Assembly (NCBI GenBank): GCA_028692885.1
Contig: JAQUWM010000022.1
Coordinates: 1-34,685, forward strand
DNA length: 34,685 nucleotides
Reading direction: 5' to 3'
Source of the DNA: Acetobacterium sp.
GTDB lineage: Bacteria > Bacillota > Clostridia > Eubacteriales > Eubacteriaceae
Made by a program: the position numbers and the translations under genes. The notes beneath the pieces were generated by a model. The model saw only the letters and a program-made list of their open reading frames with translations, was not told the DNA's origin and did no database searches. Of this stretch, positions 8,193-16,148 are shown piece after piece (within the stretch, counting starts at the first letter, position 1; every line of letters starts with the position of its first letter).

Positions 8193-10013
8193 ATGCTGAA
8201 TGAGTTAAAAGTATTTGCAGAAATAATTGTAACAATGGTAATTATTCCGGCCATTGTTTTTTTTAGTTTAGCTGGAGCAATAGTCTACCATTTTGTTAAA
8301 ATAAAAAAAAGACAGGAAGAATGGGATCAGGTTGAAAAAATGTTTGATGGTGTTTTCAACCAGGTTACGGAAATTATTGTTGTGGTTGATAAGGAGGGAA
8401 TTATATATAAGGCAAACGAAACATTTTTGAAATATCAGGGAAAACCGGCAGATAAAATAATTGGTAAAAGCATCCAACGAATTCCCACAGATTACATATA
8501 TGAAGATAATCTTGATGAACTGAAAAAAGCGATAGCTGAAAAGGGTATTTACGAAAAGGATATTAAGTTTTTTCATAAAAGCGGTGAGGTGATCCCGATT
8601 CATTTGTTATTTAAACCCCTGAAAATAAGCGGTAAAAAGGGAGCGGAAAAAACTTATATGGTTATTACCGGCATTGATTTAAAGAAAACCTACGAAAAAG
8701 ATGAGTATATCAGCCAACAGAAAGAAGAGCTCTTGGAAATTCAGCGGCTTGCCCATCTGGGCTATTGGGAAATGAATTATTTAACAAAAAAAATCTACTG
8801 GTCCAGGGAACTTTATAGTATACTTGGCTATGCAGAAGGAGAAGTTGAACCTAACCTTGACATTATTTACTGGATGGCCTACGAAGATGATCAAAACCGG
8901 GTTTGGAAGGCCTTTCTTCGAGCGTTTCAAGCTCAAGAGAAGATAGATACTCATTATCGTATTAAAAATAATCGGGGTGAAATTCGGGACATTTATTTAA
9001 GAATTAGACACTATTTTACAAAGAACAATGAGCATCAGCGAACCATCGGGATTCTTCAGGATGTCACGAAGCAGGTTGATTTACGTGAGGAATTGGATGC
9101 TCAGCTTATTTTTACTGATAAGGTTCTGAACAACAGCAGGCTCTTATTTATTGAATTCAACAGTAATTTTGAAGTTAGGAATATTAATCATGTAGTACAC
9201 CAACTAAGTGGGATTGCGTATAGCGATATTGAAAATAAAAATTTACGGGATGTTTTTGGGAACCTGAATCGAGCACACCGAATATTTGTTAATGAAAACC
9301 TGAATTTTAAACGACCGTTGCCGTTCAAGGATTACAAAGGAGATATCCATTATATCCAATGGGATCATGCGATGTTTACCCGAAGGGATGGAGAAAATAG
9401 CAATATTCTGCTTGGAATTGATGTTACCGAAACCATTGAAAAAAGAAAAGCTCTGGAGGCATCATTTGTACAGGATTCGGTAACCAAACTTCCTAATCGT
9501 TATAAATTAGAAGAAGTTTTGGACAATTACTTTAATAAAAATGGGAATAATTATGAAAAGAACCTAGCCTTGATTTTTATTCATATTGAGGGGATTCATG
9601 TAGTTGGGGATGCTTATGGCCAGCATATCGAAGATCAGTTGATGCGGTCTTTAAGTGAGCGACTCTATGGTGCGATTGGAAAATACGGGCTTTTTGTCCG
9701 CCGTTATACGGATCAATTTGTGTTGTTCTATCCTTGTGAGGCAGGTACTGGAATAATCCTGGAAATTTGCCAGTTAGTTGTCGAAATGCTTAAAATACCT
9801 TTTGTCATTGAGGGGAACTCATTTATATTAAAAAATCATATTGGGATTTCAAAATACCCCGATCATGCCACCGATAAAGAAAATTTGATCCGTTTTGGCA
9901 GTGCTGCCATGCATGAAGCCCAACGATTGAATGTAGATTACTATTTTTATCATGAATCTTTAGAAAAAAGGTTAAAAAGTAACGTAAACGGATCCAAACT
10001 AAATAACAATTAA
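8193..10013 (+). CDS. Membrane-anchored PAS protein with degenerate GGDEF domain
   Basis: This is a signalling protein of 606 residues. It starts with one membrane helix (about 5-33). Three PAS-type sensor regions follow: about 45-155, about 180-290 (GYWEMNYLTKKIYWS, the PAS_3 style) and a more divergent one at about 300-420. The C-terminus, about 425-590, is a GGDEF fold beginning with the typical DSVTKLPNRYKLEE. The signature is replaced by YTDQF at residues 505-509, so cyclic di-GMP synthesis is not expected; such domains can bind GTP or act as partners. No EAL domain follows. The ATG at 8193 is preferred over a GTG at 8184 because AAGGTG lies six bases before it. A HAD gene follows after 16 bases and may be cotranscribed. 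Confidence 0.85.
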   Translation: MLNELKVFAEIIVTMVIIPAIVFFSLAGAIVYHFVKIKKRQEEWDQVEKMFDGVFNQVTEIIVVVDKEGIIYKANETFLKYQGKPADKIIGKSIQRIPTDYIYEDNLDELKKAIAEKGIYEKDIKFFHKSGEVIPIHLLFKPLKISGKKGAEKTYMVITGIDLKKTYEKDEYISQQKEELLEIQRLAHLGYWEMNYLTKKIYWSRELYSILGYAEGEVEPNLDIIYWMAYEDDQNRVWKAFLRAFQAQEKIDTHYRIKNNRGEIRDIYLRIRHYFTKNNEHQRTIGILQDVTKQVDLREELDAQLIFTDKVLNNSRLLFIEFNSNFEVRNINHVVHQLSGIAYSDIENKNLRDVFGNLNRAHRIFVNENLNFKRPLPFKDYKGDIHYIQWDHAMFTRRDGENSNILLGIDVTETIEKRKALEASFVQDSVTKLPNRYKLEEVLDNYFNKNGNNYEKNLALIFIHIEGIHVVGDAYGQHIEDQLMRSLSERLYGAIGKYGLFVRRYTDQFVLFYPCEAGTGIILEICQLVVEMLKIPFVIEGNSFILKNHIGISKYPDHATDKENLIRFGSAAMHEAQRLNVDYYFYHESLEKRLKSNVNGSKLNNN

Positions 10014-10029
10014 ATTAGAGGAGTCATCT

Positions 10030-10674
10030 ATGACCTATAAATGTGTGGTTTTCGATTTTGATGGTACCCTGGCGGATACCGAAGAGAAGGCCTTTAATAT
10101 ATATAACGAATTGGCGACAAAGTATAAATACAGCACCGTCACCATGGAAGAATTACAGCATATTAAAAATCTCCATATCAAGGAGATCAAAGAAATTGTT
10201 GATATTCCCTTTTATCAGTTTCCCCGGGCGCTCCGGGATGGTCAAAAAATGATGCGAAAAGAATCAAATCAAATACATGCTTTTGCACCCGACATTCATG
10301 ATTTCTTTACCGCCCTGAGAAAGGAAACTAATCATATTGGGATTCTTACCTCAAATATTAAAAAGACGGTTGCAGATTTCTTAATAACCTACGATATCAG
10401 CCATGAAATCGAATTTATTATGTGTTCCGCACTACTTTCCAAGTCAAAAAAAATCAAGAAAGTTTTACGAAAGTACGACATCAATCCAGGCGAAATGCTT
10501 TATATTGGTGATGAGGTTCGTGATATTGAAGCCTGTCATAAGGTTGGGGTGGATGTAGTTGCAGTCAAATGGGGGTATAATACACCTTTTGCTCTTGAAA
10601 AGTGCAAGCCTACTTTTATGATCGATAACATCTGGGATGTCATTGATATCGTCAAAACAAAAAATAAAGCATAA
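10030..10674 (+). CDS. HAD-family phosphatase, phosphoglycolate phosphatase-like
   Basis: The 214-residue protein is a cytosolic HAD hydrolase of the haloacid dehalogenase/phosphoglycolate phosphatase group. Motif I is DFDGTLADT (nucleophile D9, acid D11), motif II is ILTSN near residue 108, motif III is the lysine cluster SKSKKIKK near 140, and motif IV is YIGDEVRDIEA near 160. A helical cap of the C1 type lies between motifs I and II. A GAGGAG site precedes the ATG. The substrate cannot be told from sequence. It follows the PAS/GGDEF gene by 16 bases and meets the minus-strand lipoprotein gene tail to tail. Confidence 0.85.
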   Translation: MTYKCVVFDFDGTLADTEEKAFNIYNELATKYKYSTVTMEELQHIKNLHIKEIKEIVDIPFYQFPRALRDGQKMMRKESNQIHAFAPDIHDFFTALRKETNHIGILTSNIKKTVADFLITYDISHEIEFIMCSALLSKSKKIKKVLRKYDINPGEMLYIGDEVRDIEACHKVGVDVVAVKWGYNTPFALEKCKPTFMIDNIWDVIDIVKTKNKA

Positions 10675-10742
10675 ATCGGATCAGATTGCCGGTAAACGAT
10701 CGGAAAAAATAAGAATGTGCAGGTTGATCATGCCAAAGTGCT

Positions 10743-11159
10743 TTATGGTGTGATTAGACGGTATTTGCTGGGGGTTTTTGATACCAGCACGGAGACATTC
10801 ATGTCGCTGTTGATTTCATCAACTACGGCGGCGATGGATTCGTCATCAGCACCATAAATCACGCAATTTAATGTGGTTTCATCGACAATAAAAGCGCCCA
10901 CATAATAGTAGCCATTGGATACTGTAATGGTGACACCGCTAACATGACTCAACAGTTTCATTTTAATTATTTCAACAGCCTCCTGGGTGTCCATGATCTG
11001 TTTGCCGGTGTCCACATCGTTCAGTCCAATCAGGAGCTCATAGCAGTCGGCGGATTCCAGACCAAGGGTATCGGATTTTTTTTCAGATGAAGATATACAG
11101 CCGGACAGGGTCGCAACACAAAGGATAAAAACACCTAATAAATATAGTTTCTTTTTCAA
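10743..11159 (-). CDS. Small lipoprotein, possibly DUF3574-like
   Basis: A 138-residue secreted lipoprotein. It has a lysine-rich start, a hydrophobic stretch and a lipobox LSGC with the lipidated C21. The mature part, YELLIGLNDVDTG followed by alternating strands and helices and ending MNVSVLVSKTPSKYRL, resembles the DUF3574 fold, but that match is from memory of the pattern and is weak. The start is a TTG at 11157-11159 with GGAG seven bases upstream. It lies alone on the minus strand between plus-strand genes. The function is unknown. Confidence 0.7.
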   Translation of the reverse strand: MKKKLYLLGVFILCVATLSGCISSSEKKSDTLGLESADCYELLIGLNDVDTGKQIMDTQEAVEIIKMKLLSHVSGVTITVSNGYYYVGAFIVDETTLNCVIYGADDESIAAVVDEINSDMNVSVLVSKTPSKYRLITP

Positions 11160-11245
11160 AAATATTCTCCTCGGATAATATGTTTAGAACTATAACTTTA
11201 CGGCCCTAAATATATTTATTTTTATAATGCGTTATCATATTTTCA

Positions 11246-11254
11246 ATCATAACA
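11246..11254 (-). promoter_or_regulatory. Candidate extended -10 for the lipoprotein gene
   Basis: On the minus strand the bases read TGTTATGAT, an extended -10 (TGn plus TATGAT). It has no clear -35. It would start transcription about 80 bases before the TTG start. Confidence 0.35.
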
Positions 11255-11364
11255 TATTTTGACAACAAAAGAAATGCTGATTAGAATGAATAATCTTTTA
11301 GTTTGATGAAAACTTTCACGGAGCTATATATTAAGGATTATTTTGAAATGGTAATATAATTTAC

Positions 11365-11391
11365 TAAAGTAAATAACAATTAACACGATAA
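11365..11391 (+). promoter_or_regulatory. Sigma-28 (SigD/FliA)-like promoter of yjfB
   Basis: TAAAGTAA (11365-11372), 11 bases, then CACGATAA (11384-11391). The sigma-28 consensus is TAAAGTTT-N11-GCCGATAA, so six of eight positions match in each box with exact spacing. The gene it serves is a motility family member, which makes this assignment reasonable. Confidence 0.55.
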
Positions 11392-11493
11392 TAGATGTAG
11401 GTGCGCTCAGCAAAGCACTAGACGGCAGAGATTAAATTTGATGGAGTTGATTCATGATGTATATGGATCACCCGAAAGAAAGGTGGAATGAAC

Positions 11494-11700
11494 ATGGATA
11501 TTGCAGCACTTTCGATGGGAATGAGTCAAATGCAGGTCGCTCAACAGACCAGTATATCGGTGATGAAAATGGCGATGGAGACTGGGACCGAGCAAATGAC
11601 AGATGTGATGGCGATGGTTGAAACAAGCACATCGTCAGCCTCTATAGCTGGCCCTTCACCTGATCCTAACATTGGGCAATTATTGGATATCTCGGTTTGA
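11494..11700 (+). CDS. YjfB family putative motility protein
   Basis: A 68-residue protein beginning MDIAALSMGMSQMQVAQQ, the recognisable start of the YjfB family (annotated as putative motility proteins, function not established). The body is an amphipathic helix rich in Met, Gln and Thr, with a flexible Ser/Pro tail. The ATG at 11494 is preferred to one two codons earlier because AGGTGG lies seven bases upstream and the family start matches. A sigma-28-like promoter lies upstream and a strong terminator begins right after the stop, so it is a single-gene unit. Confidence 0.8.
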   Translation: MDIAALSMGMSQMQVAQQTSISVMKMAMETGTEQMTDVMAMVETSTSSASIAGPSPDPNIGQLLDISV

Positions 11701-11735
11701 AAAATCCGGCTGGTAAGTATACCGGCCGGATTTTT
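11701..11735 (+). terminator. Terminator of yjfB
   Basis: A stem of 14 pairs (11701-11714 with 11721-11734, one T-G pair) encloses a six-base loop. The 3' arm ends in five Ts and the 5' arm begins with four As, so it could also work from the other side. Confidence 0.85.
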
Positions 11736-11847
11736 CAATAGTTAACACATATAAAAAAACAGTGAAACCAGGAGTTTTCAGATATACGATTACGGGTTAT
11801 CTAAAAAATACCGTGGTTTAAAAGCAAAAATGAGGGTACGAATCAGA

Positions 11848-11853
11848 TATAAT
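11848..11853 (+). promoter_or_regulatory. Candidate -10 of the cysteine-rich peptide gene
   Basis: A perfect TATAAT lies 22 bases before the ATG. No good -35 is visible, so the call is weak. Confidence 0.35.
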
Positions 11854-11875
11854 AAAGAAAACCGGAGGAAATATG

Positions 11876-12046
11876 ATGTGTTGTAACAAGAATGAAGATA
11901 GCCAATGCTGTGTGATGGCTCATAAGGATAGAATTGTCCCATGCGCCTTAGTTACTCTTACGATTGCCTTTACGATTGTAGGGTTTATCATCGGGCACCG
12001 ATTTATTGGGAAAGGGTGTTGTTGTAAGGATCAGGATGAAGAATAG
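11876..12046 (+). CDS. Cysteine-rich single-pass membrane micropeptide
   Basis: I do not recognise this 56-residue protein. It has paired or triple cysteines at both ends (CC near the start, QCC in the N-terminal part, GCCC near the end) and one more before the membrane. These flank a single hydrophobic helix, about residues 24-40 (ALVTLTIAFTIVGFIIG). Coding is supported by GGAGG seven bases before the ATG at 11876 (a second ATG is one codon earlier), an upstream TATAAT, and a strong terminator after the stop. The cysteines suggest metal binding, redox or disulfide chemistry; that is inference. It meets ppiC tail to tail. Confidence 0.65.
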   Translation: MCCNKNEDSQCCVMAHKDRIVPCALVTLTIAFTIVGFIIGHRFIGKGCCCKDQDEE

Positions 12047-12077
12047 AAAATAAAATAGTATAAAAACAGTATCAACT

Positions 12078-12116
12078 CAAAAAGACCGAAGCCTAAGAAT
12101 TGCTTCGGTCTTTTTG
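12078..12116. terminator. Bidirectional terminator shared by the micropeptide gene and ppiC
   Basis: Perfect 15-pair stem (12078-12092 with 12102-12116) with a nine-base loop and a GACCGAAGC core. A5 on one arm and T5 on the other let it end transcripts from both directions. It abuts the ppiC stop codon. Confidence 0.88.
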
Positions 12117-12875
12117 TTATCGGGTACTTGTTTCCATTATAACCGGATATTTTTGCTTGAGGTCTTCGACTTTACCAATAAATGCTTTGTTTTGTTTTTC
12201 CCGCAATAAGTAATTTCGGGCATTTTCCTTGACTGTGTCAAAAGGAATCGTTTGAGCAATCTTGCGATCAGTCAGTTTTATAATATGGTAGCCAAACTGC
12301 GTTTGTACAGGCAGTTCAGTCATCTCATCAACTTCTAGTGCAAAGGCTGCGGTTTCAAATTCAGGAACCATCTGGCCTTTGGAAAAATAACTTAGGTCTC
12401 CGCCTTTTTCATTGGAAGGACAAATTGAATATTCTTTTGCAGCTGCTTCAAATGACTTCCCGTTTTTGATTTCGTCAATAATGGTTATAGCTTGTTCCTC
12501 ATTGGGTAACAGAATATGGCTGGCTCGAATGCTGTCTGGGGCAATAAACTGGGTAGGGTTTTCATCATAGAATTTTTGAACTTCTTCATCTGGCACGCTG
12601 ATATCCATCATGAATTTTGCAATCATATGGGTTTTAAGAAGTTTTTCTTCTGCGTCAATGAGCATTTTCTGAAATTCTTCGCTTTCATCAACATTTGCTT
12701 CCTTGCCTTCTAAATAAAAGAGTTCCTGGGCAATGAGTTCTTCCAGCAACTGACGTCGCCCTTCTTCTGAAGTAAACTGATTTGCCTGCTCCTGGGGTAA
12801 TTGTTTTATTAAGGCATCTAAATCCGCAGTGTAAATTGTTTTACCAGCTACGGTAGCCAAAGGGGTTTTTTTCAT
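12117..12875 (-). CDS. PpiC-type (parvulin) peptidyl-prolyl isomerase, cytosolic
   Basis: A 252-residue parvulin-type isomerase that speeds up turns at X-Pro bonds. The N-terminal half (about 1-115) is a SurA/trigger-factor-like helical region. The parvulin domain (about 120-210) shows the family blocks IRASHILLP, KGGDLSYFSKGQM and TQFGYHIIKL. Unlike PrsA or SurA it has no signal peptide or lipobox, so it should act in the cytoplasm. The ATG at 12873-12875 has AGGAG six bases upstream; a TTG seven codons earlier overlaps that site and is rejected. Its promoter is listed separately. Confidence 0.88.
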   Translation of the reverse strand: MKKTPLATVAGKTIYTADLDALIKQLPQEQANQFTSEEGRRQLLEELIAQELFYLEGKEANVDESEEFQKMLIDAEEKLLKTHMIAKFMMDISVPDEEVQKFYDENPTQFIAPDSIRASHILLPNEEQAITIIDEIKNGKSFEAAAKEYSICPSNEKGGDLSYFSKGQMVPEFETAAFALEVDEMTELPVQTQFGYHIIKLTDRKIAQTIPFDTVKENARNYLLREKQNKAFIGKVEDLKQKYPVIMETSTR

Positions 12876-12927
12876 AATAGTCTCCTTTAGATCCAAATTA
12901 ATTTATTTTATTATAAAATCATAGCCT

Positions 12928-12956
12928 TTGAATAGATTTTTGTCAATATGTAGTTA
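12928..12956 (-). promoter_or_regulatory. Sigma-A promoter of ppiC
   Basis: On the minus strand, TTGACA (12951-12956), a 17-base spacer and TATGAT (12928-12933). The start site would be near 12921, about 45 bases before the ATG. Confidence 0.75.
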
Positions 12957-13062
12957 AATAAAGGTTATCAATCCAGGCTAATTTTATAGAATAACTCGGT
13001 TGAATTCTAAAAAATTGTTGTTAAACGGTCTTGTTTGACAGTTATCTTAGAAGAATAGAAAA

Positions 13063-13077
13063 TTAAGTAAACCTTAA
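13063..13077. promoter_or_regulatory. Upstream MarR operator candidate
   Basis: TTAAGTAAACCTTAA is an inverted repeat (TTAAG-N5-CTTAA). It matches the downstream site at 13145-13159 in 12 of 15 positions, including the spacer start TAAA. It lies 26 bases upstream of the marR -35. Confidence 0.5.
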
Positions 13078-13103
13078 CGATTCCTAATAAGCGCATCATT
13101 CAA

Positions 13104-13132
13104 TTGACAATAGTGAAAACTGGAGCTATACT
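13104..13132 (+). promoter_or_regulatory. Sigma-A promoter of marR-lon
   Basis: TTGACA (13104-13109), 17-base spacer, TATACT (13127-13132). Transcription should start near 13139, just before the second inverted repeat. Confidence 0.8.
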
Positions 13133-13141
13133 TAAGACAAG

Positions 13142-13162
13142 TAGTTAGGTAAATCCTAACTA
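13142..13162. promoter_or_regulatory. Downstream MarR operator candidate
   Basis: TAGTTAGG-taaat-CCTAACTA is a perfect 8-pair inverted repeat starting about three bases after the predicted transcription start. Size and symmetry suit a MarR dimer. A bound protein here would block transcription, which suggests autorepression. Confidence 0.6.
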
Positions 13163-13183
13163 ATAAAAAAGTTGGGTGATAAT

Positions 13184-13603
13184 ATGACATGTAAGAAAAA
13201 CGAATTATATGAGGCCTATCATAAACTCCTGAAGCTGGATGCAGCATTGCATAAACATGAAACCTACCAGTGTCAGGCGGAAGATGTAACCTCAAAACAG
13301 AAATATTATCTTAAAGTCATCGATAAGAATTATCGGGTAACCTTCAGTCAGTTGGCTCAGGAAACACAAAATTCAAAACCGACGATTACCGAATTGATTA
13401 GTAAATTTATTTCCATGGGCTGTGTGTATCGGGAACGTTCGCCAGAGGATGGCAGGGTGTACTTTATTTATCTTACACCAAAGGGACAATCAATTGCCAG
13501 ATCCGAGGAAAGAACCCAGATTCAAGTTATTGAACGCATCAAAAAAAGTCTCACTGATGAAGAGCTGGATCAATTGATCACCTTACTAAACAAAATCCTT
13601 TAA
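13184..13603 (+). CDS. MarR family transcriptional regulator
   Basis: A 139-residue winged-helix regulator. The helix-turn-helix is about residues 52-75 (VTFSQLAQETQNSKPTITELI), followed by the wing RSPEDGRVYFIYLTPKG with the conserved D-x-R, and a C-terminal dimer helix. Cysteines at 3, 30 and about 80 could allow redox sensing, but none is a known sensor position. The ATG at 13184 is preferred over a TTG at 13172, which lies in the GGGTGAT ribosome site. Two matching inverted repeats flank its promoter. Lon follows after 40 bases with no terminator between, so the two are probably one transcript. Confidence 0.88.
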   Translation: MTCKKNELYEAYHKLLKLDAALHKHETYQCQAEDVTSKQKYYLKVIDKNYRVTFSQLAQETQNSKPTITELISKFISMGCVYRERSPEDGRVYFIYLTPKGQSIARSEERTQIQVIERIKKSLTDEELDQLITLLNKIL

Positions 13604-13643
13604 TAGAAAAAGTGAATTATTAGAGGATAAGGAGGAAGAAAAA

Positions 13644-16031
13644 ATGAGCACATTAGAAATCAAAAACGCACCATTAATCCCGATCACAGAAACTGTGATT
13701 TATCCGGGGATTTCAAATCGTATTTTTGTGAACGAAGACATTGGTAACAATATTAAAGAATTGATCATTAAAAATAATACTCTGGCCATTGGTTTATCAA
13801 CAAAAGATTATAAAGGACTCGTTCAATTGACGGCTGATTCGTTTTATCGTATCGGTGTGTTAATGAAATTTGACAATATTCAAAAATCTGATAACGGCTT
13901 TATCATTGATATTACCACCATCAATCGTGTTAAAGTTCTGGATTTTAGCTTCGAGGAAAAACAGATTACTGCTTCTTATACTATTCAAGAAGACACTCTT
14001 GATATTAACGCTGACGAAGAACAGGAAATGATCCTATACATTAAGAGCTTAATGAAAGATTTAAGTCATAATTTTAAGGGCGCTGAGTACTTTGTCAGTA
14101 TTTTGGAAGGGTTGCCTTCGTTAGAAGAAATTATGGGTTACACGATCCCGATGATGGGTATTCCGTTGAAAAGCAAACAGCTTCTTTTAGAGATTGACTC
14201 ACTAAAGGAACGAGCTCTGAGTTTTATTGACTATATTATCCGGGAAAAAGATTCGGTCCATCTGCAATTGGAAATCAGTAAAAAATATTCCCAACGTAAA
14301 GACAAAACCTATCGTGAAGCGATGCTTCGGGAACAATTAAAGAACATTAAAGCTGAACTAGGTGAACTGGATGAAGAACTTGAAGAAGAAGCCGATTACC
14401 GAAAAAAAGTTCTGGAATCAGATATGCCTGCCGATATCAAAAAAATCGCTTTAAAAGAAGTACGCAAATTTGAAAACTCACCGCCGAATGGTGGCGAAAG
14501 CAATGTTATTATGAATTATCTTGATTTGCTTTTGGAACTGCCATGGACCAGTGAGAAAAAAGAAATCGATATTGAACACGCCAGACAGGTATTGGAGTCT
14601 CACCACTTTGGCATCGACGATGTGAAAAAAAGAATCATTGAGCATCTGGCCGTGATGAAATTAAAAGAAGATAAGCAAGGTTCAATCCTTCTGCTGGTGG
14701 GGCCTCCGGGAACCGGAAAAACCAGTTTGGGCAAGAGTATTGCCGAAGCCTTAGATCGTAAATATGTACGAGCCAGCTTAGGTGGGGTTCGTGATGAAGC
14801 TGAAATTCGGGGACATCGTAAAACATATCTGGGTGCCATGCCAGGACGTATCATTAAAGGAATTGCCAACGCCGAAGCTAAAAACCCAGTTTTCATCCTG
14901 GATGAAATTGACAAAATGGGTATGTCCCACCAGGGTGATCCCGGTTCAGCTTTGCTGGAAGTTTTAGATCCGGAGCAAAACTGTACCTTCTCAGATCATT
15001 ATCTGGAAATTCCCTACGATTTATCTGAGGTATTCTTTATTGCGACAGCTAATGACCTCAGTATGATCCCAGCACCATTGTTGGATCGGGCCGAAATTAT
15101 TCAACTGTCAAGCTATACCAACGGTGAAAAGAAACGGATTGCCATTGATCACTTATTACCAAGCGTTTTAAAAGATCATGGCTTAACCACTGACATGCTT
15201 CAGATTGAGGAAACTGCGGTTGAAGCGATCGTTGAAAATTACACCGCTGAAGCTGGTGTTCGTGGCCTGACCAAACAACTGGCAAAAATTGCCCGAGTTG
15301 TTTCTGAAAAAATTGTCTCGAAAAAAGTTGACCTGCCATTTGTTGTCACAACTCAAAATATCAGTGAAGTATTGGGGAACAAAACCAGACGTCATGAAAA
15401 AGCCGGGGATAATAACAAGCCCGGTGTTGTAACCGGAATGGCATGGACAGCTGTCGGCGGAGAAATTCTCTTTACCGAAGCAAGCCTGATGCCAGGAAGC
15501 GGCAAGCTGACCTTAACTGGTCAACTGGGCGATGTTATGAAAGAAAGTGCCACCATTGCGATGAGTCTGATCCGGTCCCGTTTGGGTGATTTGGCCAACG
15601 GCTTTGACTATTTTAAAAATGATACCCACATTCATGTACCATCTGGTTCAACCCCAAAAGATGGACCATCGGCCGGAGTTACTCTAACCACGGCATTGGC
15701 TTCACTCATTTTGGGTAAACCAGTGGATTCAAAACTTTCCATGACCGGTGAAATTACCTTAAGTGGTCAGGTGCTACCCGTTGGTGGTATTAAGGAAAAG
15801 GTTATCGCCGCGCAACGTAGTGGTATCACAAAAATTTTGTTGCCAAAAGACAATGAAAAAGATGTCAGTGACATTCCTGAAGAAGTGCGAAAGGCCTTAA
15901 CCATCATTCATGTTTCAACCATTGAAGAAGTGTTAAGAGAAGCATTGGGAATTGAGTTGCCGGAATGCAAACCGATATTAAACAGACCCAAAGCAGATTC
16001 TAATGTACAATTGAGCATGGTTGGAGAATAA
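13644..16031 (+). CDS. lon: ATP-dependent protease Lon
   Basis: Lon is a cytosolic AAA+ protease that degrades damaged and short-lived regulatory proteins. At 795 residues it is a full LonA. The N-terminal substrate domain covers about 1-200 (APLIPITETVIYPG) and a coiled helical part lies at about 210-280. The AAA+ module has Walker A GPPGTGKTS near 353 and Walker B VFILDEIDKMG near 415. The protease domain has the catalytic pair S676 (DGPSAG) and K719 (GGIKEK), spaced 43 apart as in E. coli. An AAGGAGG site precedes the ATG. It follows marR in the same transcript and ends in its own terminator. I see no CIRCE or CtsR site. Confidence 0.97.
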   Translation: MSTLEIKNAPLIPITETVIYPGISNRIFVNEDIGNNIKELIIKNNTLAIGLSTKDYKGLVQLTADSFYRIGVLMKFDNIQKSDNGFIIDITTINRVKVLDFSFEEKQITASYTIQEDTLDINADEEQEMILYIKSLMKDLSHNFKGAEYFVSILEGLPSLEEIMGYTIPMMGIPLKSKQLLLEIDSLKERALSFIDYIIREKDSVHLQLEISKKYSQRKDKTYREAMLREQLKNIKAELGELDEELEEEADYRKKVLESDMPADIKKIALKEVRKFENSPPNGGESNVIMNYLDLLLELPWTSEKKEIDIEHARQVLESHHFGIDDVKKRIIEHLAVMKLKEDKQGSILLLVGPPGTGKTSLGKSIAEALDRKYVRASLGGVRDEAEIRGHRKTYLGAMPGRIIKGIANAEAKNPVFILDEIDKMGMSHQGDPGSALLEVLDPEQNCTFSDHYLEIPYDLSEVFFIATANDLSMIPAPLLDRAEIIQLSSYTNGEKKRIAIDHLLPSVLKDHGLTTDMLQIEETAVEAIVENYTAEAGVRGLTKQLAKIARVVSEKIVSKKVDLPFVVTTQNISEVLGNKTRRHEKAGDNNKPGVVTGMAWTAVGGEILFTEASLMPGSGKLTLTGQLGDVMKESATIAMSLIRSRLGDLANGFDYFKNDTHIHVPSGSTPKDGPSAGVTLTTALASLILGKPVDSKLSMTGEITLSGQVLPVGGIKEKVIAAQRSGITKILLPKDNEKDVSDIPEEVRKALTIIHVSTIEEVLREALGIELPECKPILNRPKADSNVQLSMVGE

Positions 16032-16069
16032 TTTGTATTAAAAGATCAGAATTGATTATTCAAAAAAAG

Positions 16070-16099
16070 GGAGTTGTCAGAAGACGGCTCCTTTTTTTT
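16070..16099 (+). terminator. Terminator of marR-lon
   Basis: GGAGTTGTC (16070-16078), loop agaa, GACGGCTCC (16083-16091): nine pairs including two T-G. Eight Ts follow. It separates lon from mutL. Confidence 0.85.
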
Positions 16100-16132
16100 A
16101 CAGCAGGTTTTGTCGACGGTCTTATTTTCTTA

Positions 16133-16141
16133 TGATATAAT
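16133..16141 (+). promoter_or_regulatory. Extended -10 promoter of mutL
   Basis: TGATATAAT is a perfect extended -10 (TGn plus TATAAT). The expected start point is 16148-16149, which is the A of the mutL ATG. There is only a weak -35. Confidence 0.6.
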
Positions 16142-16148
16142 ACTTTCC

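Larger units (their letters stand above)
11160..11493. other. Divergent intergenic region between lipoprotein and yjfB genes
   Basis: This AT-rich stretch holds the two divergent promoter candidates listed separately and the roughly 95-base yjfB leader. The leader has a small GTGC/GCAC stem near 11401-11418. I see no other gene. Confidence 0.4.

Noticed and set aside
11359-11374. Palindrome ATTTACTAAAGTAAAT as an operator
   Set aside because: Its right half is the TAAAGTAA box of the sigma-28-like promoter, and AT-rich palindromes of this size are common by chance.
11454-11615. Plus-strand frame of about 53 codons starting ATGATGTATATGG, overlapping yjfB in another frame
   Set aside because: It overlaps a recognisable YjfB protein and has an unlikely Asp/Gly/Asn-rich composition. 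It is best seen as leader plus shadow.
16074-16148. N-terminal extension of MutL from a TTG at 16074
   Set aside because: It lies in the lon terminator stem and T-run and is not part of the conserved MutL N-terminus.
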